Below, piece after piece: positions 21,337 through 31,288 of a stretch of 43,824 bases of DNA. The notes beneath the pieces are model-generated. The model did no database searches and was not told where the DNA came from. It worked only from the letters and a program-made list of their open reading frames with translations. Made by a program: the position numbers and the translations under genes. The stretch is from a virus: positions 1 to 43,824 of the IMG/VR virus record IMGVR_UViG_3300034177_000030; one strand, 5' to 3'. Numbering within the stretch: the first letter of the stretch is position 1; every line of letters begins with the position of its first letter.

Positions 21337-22991
21337 GGGCACCCAAGTTCCGCACGATCACGATCCCGCGCCTTCTTGGGCTCAACGAAGACGAGAACCC
21401 CGCCGCGCTCGCGCCCGGCGAGCTGACGATCTCGCGCAACCCCTACCGGCGCGGCAAGACGAAGGGCACGCGGCCGGGGCTGCTGCGCGACCCGGACACC
21501 TACACCGCGTCGATGACCGGACCCGTGCAAGGGATGTCCCAGCTCGTGCAGAGCAACGGCGCAACGAAGAAGCTGGTGATCATCGAGAACGGCGTGGTCA
21601 AGGCAGCGACGGCCGGGAATCTCAACGGCGCGCTCACCTTCAACACGTCGGCCGCGTGGACGTTCGCCGAGTTCAACGACTCGCTCTACGGCGCTGGCGG
21701 CACGCTCGACGATGATTTCTGGTCGTGGGACGGCGCTGCGGCGAGCATTACGGCGCGCGCGATCCTCAACCTGAGCGCAGTGGCCATCTTCCCGGCCTAC
21801 GTGTTCCAGAAGTGGAACCGCCTCTTTGCGGCTGGCTTCCGCATCGCGAGCGGCGCGATCGCCACCGACGCCTCTTCGAGCCCGACCACAGCGCGCTATA
21901 CGCCGATCGGTCAGCCGACCGTATGGCCTGCGGGCAACACCATCGGCGGCAGCTCGACCATAGGCGGGCTCTCGGCCTACGGCGACACCTACCTGACGGG
22001 CTTCGGCGACTTCACCGACGGCAGCGGCGACTGGCTGCTGATGCTCACCAACAAGAAGCTCTATGCCGTCAGCCCGACCGGCGACCCGCTCGGGCCGTTC
22101 GCGGTGAGTGAGCGCGGCGCCATCGCCAACGGCTGTGTTCACCAGCGCGCGTTCGTCTCGCTCGGCCTCGACTCGGGTGACGCCATCTATCTGTCGGACC
22201 GCGGCATTCACTCGCTGCGCCAGTCCCAGCAGTTCGGCGCGCGGAGCGAGACGTTCTTGTCGTGGAAGATCCGGCGGACGTTCGAGACGATCAACAAGCT
22301 GCACATAACGAAATGTGTCGGAGCCTACGACCACGAGCGCGGGTGCGTGCTGTTCGCGGTTCCGACCGGATCGAACACGAGCCCGGACACGGTGCTCGTG
22401 CTCGACGTGAAAGACAAGACCGAGATCACGGCCGAGAACGCCGAGTGGGACATCTGGATTCCAGGCGGATCTGGCAACGATGCACTGATTACTGCGCTCA
22501 TCGCTGCGCAGGATGCGGCAGGGGATGATTTCGTCTACGCGGGCACCGCGGGAGGCGACGTCGCGCGCTTCGACCCGGCCGCCTCTGCCGACCTCGGCAG
22601 TGCCTACCGGGTTCGCATGCGCACGAAGCATGATGATTACGGTGAGGCCGCGTTCGAGAAGCAGCCCGGCGACATCTACATGACGCTCCAGCCGGGCGGC
22701 GACTGGACCCCGACGTTTCGCATCGTCTACGACTTCGGCAGCCGCCAGTCCTCCGCGTACACGCTCCGCATGCCCGTCAGCGGTACGCAGTGGGGCGCGT
22801 TCTCCTGGGGCTCGGCGTCATGGGCGAACGAGACGAGCACGATTCAGGCGAAGGTCTACGGCGAAGGCGCGGGGCAGACGATCGCGTTCGAGTGGGATCA
22901 CAGCGGGTCGAACGAGCCTTATTACGTCGGCTCGGTGAGTCCCGAGATCTCGATTCTCGGCGAGCAGTCGCCCGGCGCGGGGAGCGAGTAG
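21333..22991 (+). CDS. Tail hub/nozzle-like protein (beta-propeller type)
   Basis: The product has 552 residues from ATG 21333. Repeated strand-turn units with Trp and Asp-Gly turns (FNDSLYGAGGTLDDDFWSWD; GDTYLTGFGDFTDGSGDWLL; GDDFVYAGTAGGDVARFD) are typical of a beta-propeller, as in the tail hubs of short-tailed phages (P22 gp10, T7 gp12). This assignment follows pattern and position, after the adaptor and before the fibre. No enzymatic site is visible. Confidence 0.6.
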   Translation: MRAPKFRTITIPRLLGLNEDENPAALAPGELTISRNPYRRGKTKGTRPGLLRDPDTYTASMTGPVQGMSQLVQSNGATKKLVIIENGVVKAATAGNLNGALTFNTSAAWTFAEFNDSLYGAGGTLDDDFWSWDGAAASITARAILNLSAVAIFPAYVFQKWNRLFAAGFRIASGAIATDASSSPTTARYTPIGQPTVWPAGNTIGGSSTIGGLSAYGDTYLTGFGDFTDGSGDWLLMLTNKKLYAVSPTGDPLGPFAVSERGAIANGCVHQRAFVSLGLDSGDAIYLSDRGIHSLRQSQQFGARSETFLSWKIRRTFETINKLHITKCVGAYDHERGCVLFAVPTGSNTSPDTVLVLDVKDKTEITAENAEWDIWIPGGSGNDALITALIAAQDAAGDDFVYAGTAGGDVARFDPAASADLGSAYRVRMRTKHDDYGEAAFEKQPGDIYMTLQPGGDWTPTFRIVYDFGSRQSSAYTLRMPVSGTQWGAFSWGSASWANETSTIQAKVYGEGAGQTIAFEWDHSGSNEPYYVGSVSPEISILGEQSPGAGSE

Positions 22992-24413
22992 ATGTCTCTC
23001 GACACTCGCAGCGTGAAGACGGGCGGCGGCACGTCGCTGATCGACGGCCAGAACGCACCCGCGGCCGATGTCGATACCGACATGACGACGCTGTTCAACC
23101 GGCTGAACGGCAACGTCGGGAACGATCAGATCAATGCGTCGGCGGCGATTGCGTATTCGAAGGTGAACCTCGCGGCTTCGATCGTCGCGGGCGACATGGC
23201 GGCGGGCGCGGTCGTGAACGCCGCGGTGAACGCGAGCGCCGACATCGCGCTCACGAAGCTCGCAGACATCTCCGCGACCGACGACGCGCACGACGATACG
23301 ACGACGCCCGGCGACTCTTCGGCGCACACGCTCCCGACGACGCTCAGCGGCGAGCTGCAGCAGATGCGCTATGCGGTCGAGCGCCTTGGGCTCGGCGTCG
23401 CCGCTTCCCGCTACGACGCGACTGGCACGCGAGAGGCTCCGTTCTGGGGCGACCTGCCGGCGCGCGGGATGCAGCGCATCCCTGGCATCAACGGGGTCAC
23501 GGTCTCTGGCCTCCCGAGCGGGTGGACGAACGTAGCGACGGCGACGCTCGCTCAGGAGGCGGCCGATGCCGCCGATGGGCTCGCCGGCAAGGGCCGCGCC
23601 ATCAAGATCACGGCCGCTGGATCTGCCAACGAGGGCATGTCCTACACGCTCTCCGGTCTCAAGGAAAGCACGCGGTACTTCATCGCCGCGTTGATGAAGG
23701 CGACGAGCGGCGACACTGCGCGGCTCGACTGCACCGGCGGCGACGCAACGTCCTCGTTCCGAAACTTCACGGCCGACGTGACGGCGACCACCTGGACGTG
23801 GGCCTATGGCGTGGTGCAGACCGACGCGACCCCGACGAGCATCGTCGTGCGCACGCTTGCCGCCGCGGATACGGACGTGGTGTGGGTCGCCGATGTGCAG
23901 TACGGCGAGTGCGCCGCGCCGCCGCTGGCCCCGCGCGTGGCCGTGATCGAGCACATGGCGGCGGAGACGGCTGGCACGGTGATCGACGGCGCGACGACCG
24001 ACGCCGGCCTAGAGACCAATTACCAGTTCATCGACAACGGATCTACCGACCTCGACATCACGGTCTACGTCCCCGGGGACGGGTACTACATCGACGTTCA
24101 TGGCGTTGCGTGCGCGGAGTCCGACACCAACGCGACTAACAACGCGGATTTCTCCGTGCGCCTCTACATGGGCGTTGGCGCCGGGGCACTTGCCGCCGTG
24201 CGGAATGCCGGCGAGTTCAGGCGCGGCGGAACGGTCAATAACACGATCGAACGCTTCACGATCCCGGTGGACTACATCGTCAAGGCCCCAACGCCCGGCT
24301 CGGCCTATCGCTTCGCGCTGGCCGGCACCAAGTCGGCTACGCCGTCGATGGCGCCGCAGAAGACCGTGGGTAGCGGTCACTCGACACTCACGGTGAAGGT
24401 GATTCCGTACTGA
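22992..24413 (+). CDS. Tail fibre-like protein
   Basis: The product has 473 residues. The N-terminal ~100 residues have the fibre-type repeat pattern (FNRLNGNVGNDQINASAAIA, then AYSKVNLAASIVAGDM and similar units), which usually attaches the fibre to the tail and trimerises. The rest is beta-rich, with distinct sandwich-like halves. It starts directly after the hub stop. The receptor-binding end cannot be assigned. Confidence 0.7.
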   Translation: MSLDTRSVKTGGGTSLIDGQNAPAADVDTDMTTLFNRLNGNVGNDQINASAAIAYSKVNLAASIVAGDMAAGAVVNAAVNASADIALTKLADISATDDAHDDTTTPGDSSAHTLPTTLSGELQQMRYAVERLGLGVAASRYDATGTREAPFWGDLPARGMQRIPGINGVTVSGLPSGWTNVATATLAQEAADAADGLAGKGRAIKITAAGSANEGMSYTLSGLKESTRYFIAALMKATSGDTARLDCTGGDATSSFRNFTADVTATTWTWAYGVVQTDATPTSIVVRTLAAADTDVVWVADVQYGECAAPPLAPRVAVIEHMAAETAGTVIDGATTDAGLETNYQFIDNGSTDLDITVYVPGDGYYIDVHGVACAESDTNATNNADFSVRLYMGVGAGALAAVRNAGEFRRGGTVNNTIERFTIPVDYIVKAPTPGSAYRFALAGTKSATPSMAPQKTVGSGHSTLTVKVIPY

Positions 24414-24982
24414 TGCCCTCGCAATTCTTCATTACTGGCCTTCCGCGCTCGCGCACGGCGTGGCTCGCCAATTGGCTGACCACGGGCGAGACGTTCTGTT
24501 ATCACGACGGCCTCTCGGGTTGCGCGTCGCTCGACGCCTTCGACCGCAAGCTCGCCGCGCATCCGATCTGCGGAGACAGCGACTCGGGGCTCGCGTTCTT
24601 CTGGGAGCCGCTACGCAAGGCGTACCCCGATGCGCAGTGGGCCATCGTGCGTCGCGATCCGCTCTTCGTTGCCGCGAGCCTCGTACGCATGACGCCGTAC
24701 GAGGGGACGGCGAACCTCACGCCGACCGCAGCCGAGGAGTTCGTGGCCGAAGCGAGCGCGCGGCTCGACAAGCTCGCGGCCGAGCCGGGCGTGTTCTCGA
24801 TCTCGGTCGAGCAGCTCGCGACTCGCGAGGGCGCGCGCGCTCTCTGGTGGCACTGCCTCCGCGATCGTTCCCCGTGGAACGCTCCGCGCTGGGAGCTGCT
24901 GCGCGATCTCCGCGTGACGGTCGCTAGCGAGCGCGTGCGCGTGCCGCTCGCGGCCGGCGCCGCACTGCTCGGGAGGGCCTAG
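24413..24982 (+). CDS. Sulfotransferase-like P-loop protein
   Basis: The product has 189 residues. ITGLPRSRTAWLANWL (7-22) is the PAPS 5'-phosphosulfate loop, and IVRRDPLFVAASLVR (78-92) the 3'-phosphate binding motif of sulfotransferases. The latter order and spacing are normal, but the protein is shorter than most family members. It should transfer sulfate from PAPS to an unknown acceptor. Placed between the tail fibre and ejection genes, it could modify phage appendages, host surface glycans or a small metabolite. The ATG overlaps the fibre stop. Domain call is firm; role is open. Confidence 0.8.
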   Translation: MPSQFFITGLPRSRTAWLANWLTTGETFCYHDGLSGCASLDAFDRKLAAHPICGDSDSGLAFFWEPLRKAYPDAQWAIVRRDPLFVAASLVRMTPYEGTANLTPTAAEEFVAEASARLDKLAAEPGVFSISVEQLATREGARALWWHCLRDRSPWNAPRWELLRDLRVTVASERVRVPLAAGAALLGRA

Positions 24983-24984
24983 CG

Positions 24985-26058
24985 ATGGCGTGGATTGCAG
25001 CACTGATCGCCGCAGTGGGCGGGCTTGGCGGCGCCGCGATGGGCGCTTACGGAGGGAGCGATCCGAAGCTCCATGACGCGGTTGGCAAGAAGGATCCTCT
25101 CTACAACGCTGCGCTGATCGACGCGCTCATTGGGATGGGGGCTCCGGTGTCGGCGCAGCAGCTCGCGCTGATGAGCCCGCTCGCGCAATTCGGCCGGGCC
25201 GGGCTCACGCCCGCGCAGCAGACCGAGGTGCGCGACCTGATCGCCCAGGGCACCGCTGCCGGGCTCACTCCCGACGAGATCGCGAAGCAGCTCGAAACGT
25301 TCGGCGCCGGGAAGGGCGGCAAGAGCGCGTTCTTCAAGGGCGGGCAGTTCCGCGGCGCGAAGCAAGGCTACGGCTCGCTCGTCGACCTCGTGAAAGCGGA
25401 GCAGGCGTTCACCACTCAGTACGACCCCGCCGAGATCGCGCGCCTCCAGGGCGTCACCTCCGCAGGCCGGCGCGGCGCGCAGGAGTCGGTCGCGCGCATC
25501 CAGGGCGACTTCGTCGCGCCGAGCGCCGCCGACATTCAGGCGCAGGCTGGCATCTCCGAGACGGCGCTGCGCGGTCAGATCGCGCGCGAGCGGAGCGACG
25601 CCGAGGCTGGGATTTTCGAGCAGATGAACGCGATGGGGATCAACCCCGCCGCGCGACTCGGGCGGCTCGACGAGTGGCAGGCGCAGCAGAATCTCGAAGC
25701 GCAGCCGAACGCTCTCGCGCGCGCGCTGCAGCTGCTCTCCGGTGAGCAGTCGCTCCAGACGAGCGCGCTCGGCGCGCTCCAGGGCTCGCTCAGCGTCCAG
25801 AGCGGGAACGCGATGGGGATGCTCGGGCTCCAGCAGTCTCTCGGCGCGCAGGCGGCGAATCAGGCGCTCGCGCTCGCGGGCATGAGCAACCAGAACGCGC
25901 AGCTGGCGGGAGAAGGCATCGCGAACGCGGGCAACGTCGGATCGCAGGCGTACCTGGTCAGTCAGCTGTACGGGCAGGATCCGGCCCCTGGCGACCGCAG
26001 CTTCCGCAGCGGCGATCCAGCGTTCGATGCGTGGCTCAGAAACCTGATGAGCTCGTGA
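24985..26058 (+). CDS. Internal virion/ejection protein with N-terminal TM
   Basis: The product has 357 residues. A hydrophobic Gly/Ala segment (WIAALIAAVGGLGGAAMGAY, 3-22) comes first. The rest is Gln/Ala/Gly-rich and helical (QAQAGISETALRGQIARERS; MLGLQQSLGAQAANQALALA), the composition of ejection proteins in short-tailed phages. It heads a series of three such genes. Spacing to the next gene is one base. Function is inferred from composition and order. Confidence 0.6.
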   Translation: MAWIAALIAAVGGLGGAAMGAYGGSDPKLHDAVGKKDPLYNAALIDALIGMGAPVSAQQLALMSPLAQFGRAGLTPAQQTEVRDLIAQGTAAGLTPDEIAKQLETFGAGKGGKSAFFKGGQFRGAKQGYGSLVDLVKAEQAFTTQYDPAEIARLQGVTSAGRRGAQESVARIQGDFVAPSAADIQAQAGISETALRGQIARERSDAEAGIFEQMNAMGINPAARLGRLDEWQAQQNLEAQPNALARALQLLSGEQSLQTSALGALQGSLSVQSGNAMGMLGLQQSLGAQAANQALALAGMSNQNAQLAGEGIANAGNVGSQAYLVSQLYGQDPAPGDRSFRSGDPAFDAWLRNLMSS

Positions 26059-26059
26059 G

Positions 26060-27511
26060 ATGCCGCTCCCCCCGCCGCCCAACTTTCTCGCCATGGCGCT
26101 CGCCGTCGAAGAGCAGAAGCGCCGCCGCGAGCGGGACTCGCTGCAGCAGATGCTGATGCAGCAGCAGCAGCAGGACCGCGTCGAGCAGCTGGGCATCGAG
26201 GCGATTCGCGCGGGCGGGAAGCTCAAGGACGTCGAGGCGCGCTACGGGACCGAGGCGAGCGAGCGCGGGCGCGCGTCGTGGCGAATCTTCTCGGACGCGC
26301 AGAAGAGGAAGGAAGCGGAGGCGGAGAGCGCCGCGGCAGCAGGCCCGTTGATCCCGAACGTGCAGCGCCTCGCCGTCGAGGCGCCGAACACGGAAGCCTA
26401 TGGGCGCGGAGTCTCGTCTCTCGCGCAGATGCTCGGCCCGCGCGCGGCACCGATCCTCGAAGCGATGTCGGCGCAGGCGCAGATGGCGCCGACGCTCGGC
26501 GCGCTCGATCAGATGCGCGCGCAGGAAGCGTTTGCGACCGAGATGGACCAGAAGGGACGCCTCGAAGCGCAAAAGCAGGCGATCATCGCTCGCAAGGAAG
26601 TCGGGGTTTACGGACAGAAGAAGAGCGTCGACCGCGCCAACCAGGAGCTGGACACCGCGATCGCGCAGCAGCGGACGGCCACCGTCACGCCGTGGGTCGC
26701 TGGCGCGATTCGCGCCGAGGAGGCATCGGGTGGCAGTAGCGCCGCCGGGCTTGCGTCGATTGCGGACGCCGCGGCGTCCATCGCCGATCCGGTAGAGCGC
26801 GGCGTTCACATCGCGCACGCCACGCGCATGTGGAATATCGGCCGCGAGGGCCGCGAGATCGCACAGCGGTTCGATGACACTGGCACGCGCATCCCCAAGG
26901 ATCTCGTCAACCGCCTCAAGAACGGGACCGCGACGCAGGATCACTACACCGGGCTCGTGCTCAACGTGAAGCCGGGCACGCTGCAGGAGCGTTCAGTCGC
27001 GTTCGTGCAGGGCGCGCTCGAATCGTCGGCCCGTCTCCGTGTCGCACTCGACCGATTCAGCACAAAGCGCAGCGCGACCGGCACGGCCTACTTCACGGGC
27101 AACGTTGAGAAGATCGCGAAGTCACCCTTTGGCGCCCAAGATCCAGACTTCGCGAACATCGTCCAGGCCCGAAACTCTGTGCTCGAGCTGCTGCGTCGTC
27201 CGAACGCCGGTGCGAATCTCACGAAGAACGAGGACGAGTACTACAAGAGCCTGATCCCAGGCCTCGAAAAGCTCTCGTTCGCGAACGGCAAGCTGACGCC
27301 GCAGAGCGAGGCGCTGCTGCGCGGTATGATCTCGCACGCCGAGACGTACTACCGCGCGAACCTCTCGGCTGCGTTCCCTGAAAGGGTGAAGAGCGCCCGC
27401 CTGCGTGCCCGCTTCGATGAAGCGCGCGCCACGGCAGCCGAGGAGTACGGACCTGTCTCGGCAGCAGCGACCGTCCCCGGCAGCGTCCTCATCCCGGCCA
27501 GGGGGCAGTGA
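26060..27511 (+). CDS. Internal virion/ejection protein
   Basis: The product has 483 residues. A Pro-rich start (PLPPPPNF) is followed by a Gln run (MLMQQQQQDRVEQ) and long charged helices (RDSLQQML, RQAIIARKEVGVYGQKKS). No membrane segment is clear. Helical, Gln-rich proteins in this position are typically packaged in the head and ejected with DNA. Its stop overlaps the next start. Confidence 0.55.
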   Translation: MPLPPPPNFLAMALAVEEQKRRRERDSLQQMLMQQQQQDRVEQLGIEAIRAGGKLKDVEARYGTEASERGRASWRIFSDAQKRKEAEAESAAAAGPLIPNVQRLAVEAPNTEAYGRGVSSLAQMLGPRAAPILEAMSAQAQMAPTLGALDQMRAQEAFATEMDQKGRLEAQKQAIIARKEVGVYGQKKSVDRANQELDTAIAQQRTATVTPWVAGAIRAEEASGGSSAAGLASIADAAASIADPVERGVHIAHATRMWNIGREGREIAQRFDDTGTRIPKDLVNRLKNGTATQDHYTGLVLNVKPGTLQERSVAFVQGALESSARLRVALDRFSTKRSATGTAYFTGNVEKIAKSPFGAQDPDFANIVQARNSVLELLRRPNAGANLTKNEDEYYKSLIPGLEKLSFANGKLTPQSEALLRGMISHAETYYRANLSAAFPERVKSARLRARFDEARATAAEEYGPVSAAATVPGSVLIPARGQ

Positions 27512-29286
27512 TGGCCATCGAATGGGAGCTCTTCGACCACGCGACAGGGAAGCGCCTCGGGACGATCTACGCCGCGGATCAGGATGACCTCACGCGCATG
27601 GTGCAGTCGCGCTACGGCGACCGAGCGGTCCAGGCGAACCCCGTGACGAGCAAGCGCGGACAGTTCGGCCTCGGCGCCGTGCAGGACACAATGAGCGCGC
27701 TCGGTGGCATCATGGACCTCGGCCAGATGGCGCATACGGGCGGCGTCCCGCCGCGGCATCCCGTTGGGCCTGCGATGACGTCAGCGGGCGAGAAGCTCGC
27801 AGCGATGCTCGGGATCAACCCGGTACCGCCGCAGACCACGGGACAAGGCTACGCGCGCGCTGGTGGGCGCGCGGCAGGGCAGCTCCCGATTGTCGCGGCC
27901 ACGGGTGGCATGGCGACGCCGGGTCTCGCGGCAGCGAACACTGCTGGCGCTTTCGCGGGCGAGTTTGCTGGCGAGGCGGCGAAGAACGTCGGGCTCGGCG
28001 GGTTCGGGCAGGCCGCAGCATCGACCGCAGCGGATCTGCTCGCGACCAAGGGCACGGGCAGCCTGCTCCGTAGGGCTGGCGCGAGCGGCCTCGGCCCTCC
28101 GCCGGGCGCGTTCGTGCCGAGCCGAATGCAGCAGAAGGTGTTCACGAAGCTCGCGCCGCTCGACATCTTGGACGCGAAGTCGAAGGAGCTGCTCGGCGTC
28201 ATCACGGAGCGCTACGGGATTCTCGACGATGCGAAGAACGCCGCGTGGCAGGCCGTTCCCAAAACTGGCGTTGCTTCGGTGGACGGCGCCGGACTCGTCG
28301 CAGCGGCCCGGAAGATCATCAAGGATGAGATCGGCGATTCTGCCGATCTTGCCGCGGTTGCCCCGCCGGGCCTCGTCAAGTCGCTCGCTCGCCGCGTCGG
28401 GAAGGACGGCGCGCCGCTCCCTGTGACCTTCGAGAACCTGCGAATGATCGACCGGCACATCACGAAGCTCGTTCGCGAGGCCGGAGCGCAGGGCGCGACA
28501 GAGGCGCAGCGCCAGCAGGCCGCGATGGCGCGCAAGCTCGCCGATGCGGTCGACGAGACGATGGGCGAGATGTCGCGCACCGCGGACGGAGCAGCGGTCT
28601 CTGCGCTCGATCGGGCGCGCGCCGCGTCGAAGACGCTCTCGACGCAGTTCGACCGGCAGGACGCCATCTATCAGAAAGCCATCGACCCGCGCTCGCTGCT
28701 CGAAGACCCGCACCGCTCGGTCGAGGCCATCGTGAAATCGCGCCACGGCAACACGCTCTCGAAGACGCTCACTGAGATCGCCGGCACGACGCCGGCCGGG
28801 AAGCGTGCGTTGCGCGGAGCGTTCGTAGATATCTCCGCTGGCGAGGCCGAGAAGTCCTTCAGCGCGTCGCGGACGCTCAAGTTTTTGGACGAGCACGAAG
28901 CGGTCGGCCGGAACATGATGGGCGACGCCTCCTACGACCACTACCGCGGCGTGATCTCCGATCTCACCGATGTGAGCAACAAGTACCGGAAGACCTTCGC
29001 GCACAGACTCTCGCTCTACGCCGGCTACGGCGTTGCAGGCGCGCTCGCGACCGGAAGCCGTACGGCGGGCGCAGTCGGCGGTGCCGCAGTGGGTTCGGTG
29101 CTCGAGTCGCTCGGCCAGCGACTCAACGCAGACGAGATGACGCGCGTTGCGCGACGCGCGCTCATAGATCGCGACCTGTTCGAGCTGATGAAGAGCGCAC
29201 CGACGAAGGCAAACGTCGCGCGCGCCGACTTGTGGGCGCAGGCCCTCATCGTGCGTGGAGCCATGCGCACAGGAGAATCCCAATGA
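27511..29286 (+). CDS. Large internal virion/ejection protein
   Basis: The product has 591 residues from ATG 27511; a GTG at 27508 would add one residue. The N-terminal region includes a compact mixed domain (AIEWELFDHATGKRLGTIYA), then a long Gly/Ala-rich segment (APQTTGQGYARAGGRAAG-like, about 110-150) that can pass through a membrane. Near the C-terminus (YGVAGALATGSRTAGAVGGA) is a second such stretch. Long charged helices fill the centre. The set of three adjacent proteins (24985-29286) recalls ejectosomes of podoviruses. No lytic transglycosylase motif was recognised. Confidence 0.6.
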   Translation: MAIEWELFDHATGKRLGTIYAADQDDLTRMVQSRYGDRAVQANPVTSKRGQFGLGAVQDTMSALGGIMDLGQMAHTGGVPPRHPVGPAMTSAGEKLAAMLGINPVPPQTTGQGYARAGGRAAGQLPIVAATGGMATPGLAAANTAGAFAGEFAGEAAKNVGLGGFGQAAASTAADLLATKGTGSLLRRAGASGLGPPPGAFVPSRMQQKVFTKLAPLDILDAKSKELLGVITERYGILDDAKNAAWQAVPKTGVASVDGAGLVAAARKIIKDEIGDSADLAAVAPPGLVKSLARRVGKDGAPLPVTFENLRMIDRHITKLVREAGAQGATEAQRQQAAMARKLADAVDETMGEMSRTADGAAVSALDRARAASKTLSTQFDRQDAIYQKAIDPRSLLEDPHRSVEAIVKSRHGNTLSKTLTEIAGTTPAGKRALRGAFVDISAGEAEKSFSASRTLKFLDEHEAVGRNMMGDASYDHYRGVISDLTDVSNKYRKTFAHRLSLYAGYGVAGALATGSRTAGAVGGAAVGSVLESLGQRLNADEMTRVARRALIDRDLFELMKSAPTKANVARADLWAQALIVRGAMRTGESQ

Positions 29287-30941
29287 CTCGACTCCTTGCC
29301 TTCACCCTGCTTCTGCTCGCGCTCTTGCTCTCGGCGCCGGCGCTCGCTGCGGTGCGCTGGGCACCGGAAGCGCTCAACGCCGGCGGCTGCTCGACGTTCT
29401 TCTTCGCCGGCAGCGACGCCTCGGCCGCACAGCCGTCCATCAATGTCCCGGCCGGTGAGCTGGCCTTCAGCTCGATCGCCACGGACGGCACCGCGATGAG
29501 CGTCGAGCTCTATATCGTGGCGGCCGAGTCCCCGGACCCGAGTGCCGCTACGGGCGCGGTGCTCGCGTTCACGGCTACGGGAAACTCGTCGAGCCCCGCC
29601 TACTTCCCGGTGAGCAGCGGCTACCTGCTCGACCCCGAGATCACCACCGACGGAGACGGCGGCAGCGTGACGGTGTGCTCGGCGCCCTTCCAGATGACGC
29701 GCCGCGAGATCAACGGCCGACCGGGTACCCGTTGGCTCGCGGGTACTGGTCAGGATTCTCTCGCGGCGATCACGGGGCGGGATTACGTGGACCCCGTGCT
29801 CGGAACGACTTCGAGCGCCGGCTGGGAAACGTGCTTCATAGACTTTAACGACCCGCAGGACTACACGAGTTCCTATAACGGAGGATGGTCCGGTGCGTCG
29901 CAAAATCTGCCGTTCACTTACGGGCAGCCAGCGGTGCTCGGTCTCATCGGTACGGCCACCTTCGATCCGGCAAATCTCGCCGATGGGGCCGGCGAGACCA
30001 CGACGGTCACAGTAACAGGCGCAGCGACTGGCGACCTCGCGCAGTCGTCGTTCTCACGGACGACCTCTGGAATCACGATCACGGCGTGGGTGAGCGCCGC
30101 GAACACCGTGAGCGTGCGCTTTCAGAACGAATCAGGCGGCGCGCTCGACATCTTGAGCGGCACGCTCACAGCAACGGTGCGCGACGATGATCAGGCCGGC
30201 CTGATGAACAATCCGCCGGTCCGGTGGTCAGTTCTCGCCATCGGAAGCCCGGCAGGCATTTTCCTCAATACCAACCGAACGACAGGCACCTCGAACGAGC
30301 TGGACGCGCGCGCGCTCATCGGCACGACTACGAACGCCACCGGGGCGCTTTATTACACTCCGCTCTGCGGCTTCGGGCAGTCCAGCGGAACCGTCAAGCG
30401 CGAAGTGCGCGCGATATGGCGCATTCGGCGCGACTCGGGAACGGCCACGAACTCGTGTTTTTGGGTGGGATTCATCAACACGATTGTCGCAAACGACGTG
30501 CCGCTCACGGTGACCTGCACGAACGAGTCAAGCGCGACCTCTAACTGGTTTGGAGTTTGGACGGAGGCAACCGCAGACATCCACGTTGGAATGAACGAGG
30601 CGGCTGCGTTCACGCTCGACTACGACAGCGGCGTCGATACCCCATCCTCGTTCACCAGCTTCATCATCATCGAGATGGTCGGCGTGTACGACTCCGCTGG
30701 CGGCAACACGTGGATCAACGGCTACTTCGACTTCTACGTGAACGGCACGCTGCTGCGGCAATCGGGGCGCTCTCACTCCATCGAGCCGTCGGACATGACG
30801 ACGCCTTGGGATATCGCCGCTGACCCCATGCACTTCGCGATGGCGGCTGTCCGGTTAAACACCACCGGCGGCACCCCGTCCTTTCAGGTGGATTACGTCG
30901 GCAGCTCTGTGACCCGGCAGCTTCAGAGCACGACTCCCTGA
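29283..30941 (+). CDS. Secreted-type beta-sandwich protein sharing an N-domain with the 31285 gene
   Basis: The product has 552 residues and begins with a canonical Sec signal peptide (MTRLLAFTLLLLALLLSAPALAA, written here in two parts: MTRLLAFTLLLLALLL and SAPALAA), cleaved after the second Ala-x-Ala. The mature N-terminus has a ~120-residue domain ending in GDGGS and VC, which recurs in the 31285 product. The C-terminal half is Thr/Asn-rich beta sandwich with FDFYVNGTLL, like a carbohydrate-binding fold. A signal peptide on a phage virion-cluster protein is unusual. It could be an exported moron or an appendage with a periplasmic step. The ATG overlaps the previous stop. Confidence 0.6.
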   Translation: MTRLLAFTLLLLALLLSAPALAAVRWAPEALNAGGCSTFFFAGSDASAAQPSINVPAGELAFSSIATDGTAMSVELYIVAAESPDPSAATGAVLAFTATGNSSSPAYFPVSSGYLLDPEITTDGDGGSVTVCSAPFQMTRREINGRPGTRWLAGTGQDSLAAITGRDYVDPVLGTTSSAGWETCFIDFNDPQDYTSSYNGGWSGASQNLPFTYGQPAVLGLIGTATFDPANLADGAGETTTVTVTGAATGDLAQSSFSRTTSGITITAWVSAANTVSVRFQNESGGALDILSGTLTATVRDDDQAGLMNNPPVRWSVLAIGSPAGIFLNTNRTTGTSNELDARALIGTTTNATGALYYTPLCGFGQSSGTVKREVRAIWRIRRDSGTATNSCFWVGFINTIVANDVPLTVTCTNESSATSNWFGVWTEATADIHVGMNEAAAFTLDYDSGVDTPSSFTSFIIIEMVGVYDSAGGNTWINGYFDFYVNGTLLRQSGRSHSIEPSDMTTPWDIAADPMHFAMAAVRLNTTGGTPSFQVDYVGSSVTRQLQSTTP

Positions 30942-31288
30942 TGCGCGCAGGGCGGCACCTGCGAATGGGCTCCGTCGCACGCGGCGGGGCAGCCCTTACG
31001 GGCCTGGTGCTGCTCTGCGCGCAGGCCCTCGCGGGCGGCCCAACGATCCTCGAAACGGTGCTCGTCCCGCCGAGCGCTTACGGCGACTGCGGCACGCGCG
31101 TCTCGATCAGCATGTGGGGGCGCACGGTGGCTCAGGGCCTGATGCCCGGGGACTGCGTGCGCGTCGAGGGCGCGAAGCGCGCGAAGCTCTGCTGCCAGAC
31201 GCAGCCGGTCGTATGCAGCGGCCCGGCGGTGCCCGCTGCGGTGCCGCCGCTCGCCTGGCAGAGGTGCTCGCGCGAGACCTCGCCGTGA
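30941..31288 (+). CDS. Small signal-peptide protein with six or more Cys
   Basis: The product has 115 residues. After a short basic start comes a hydrophobic helix ending ALAGG (about 15-33), typical of a Sec signal. A second ATG at 30965 (MGSVARGG) is a possible start with a better N-region. The mature part has several Cys (DCGTRV, GDCVRVEG, LCCQ) suited to disulfides outside the cytoplasm. The gene overlaps both neighbours and sits between two secreted appendage-like genes, so it may work with them. No family was recognised. Confidence 0.55.
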   Translation: MRAGRHLRMGSVARGGAALTGLVLLCAQALAGGPTILETVLVPPSAYGDCGTRVSISMWGRTVAQGLMPGDCVRVEGAKRAKLCCQTQPVVCSGPAVPAAVPPLAWQRCSRETSP

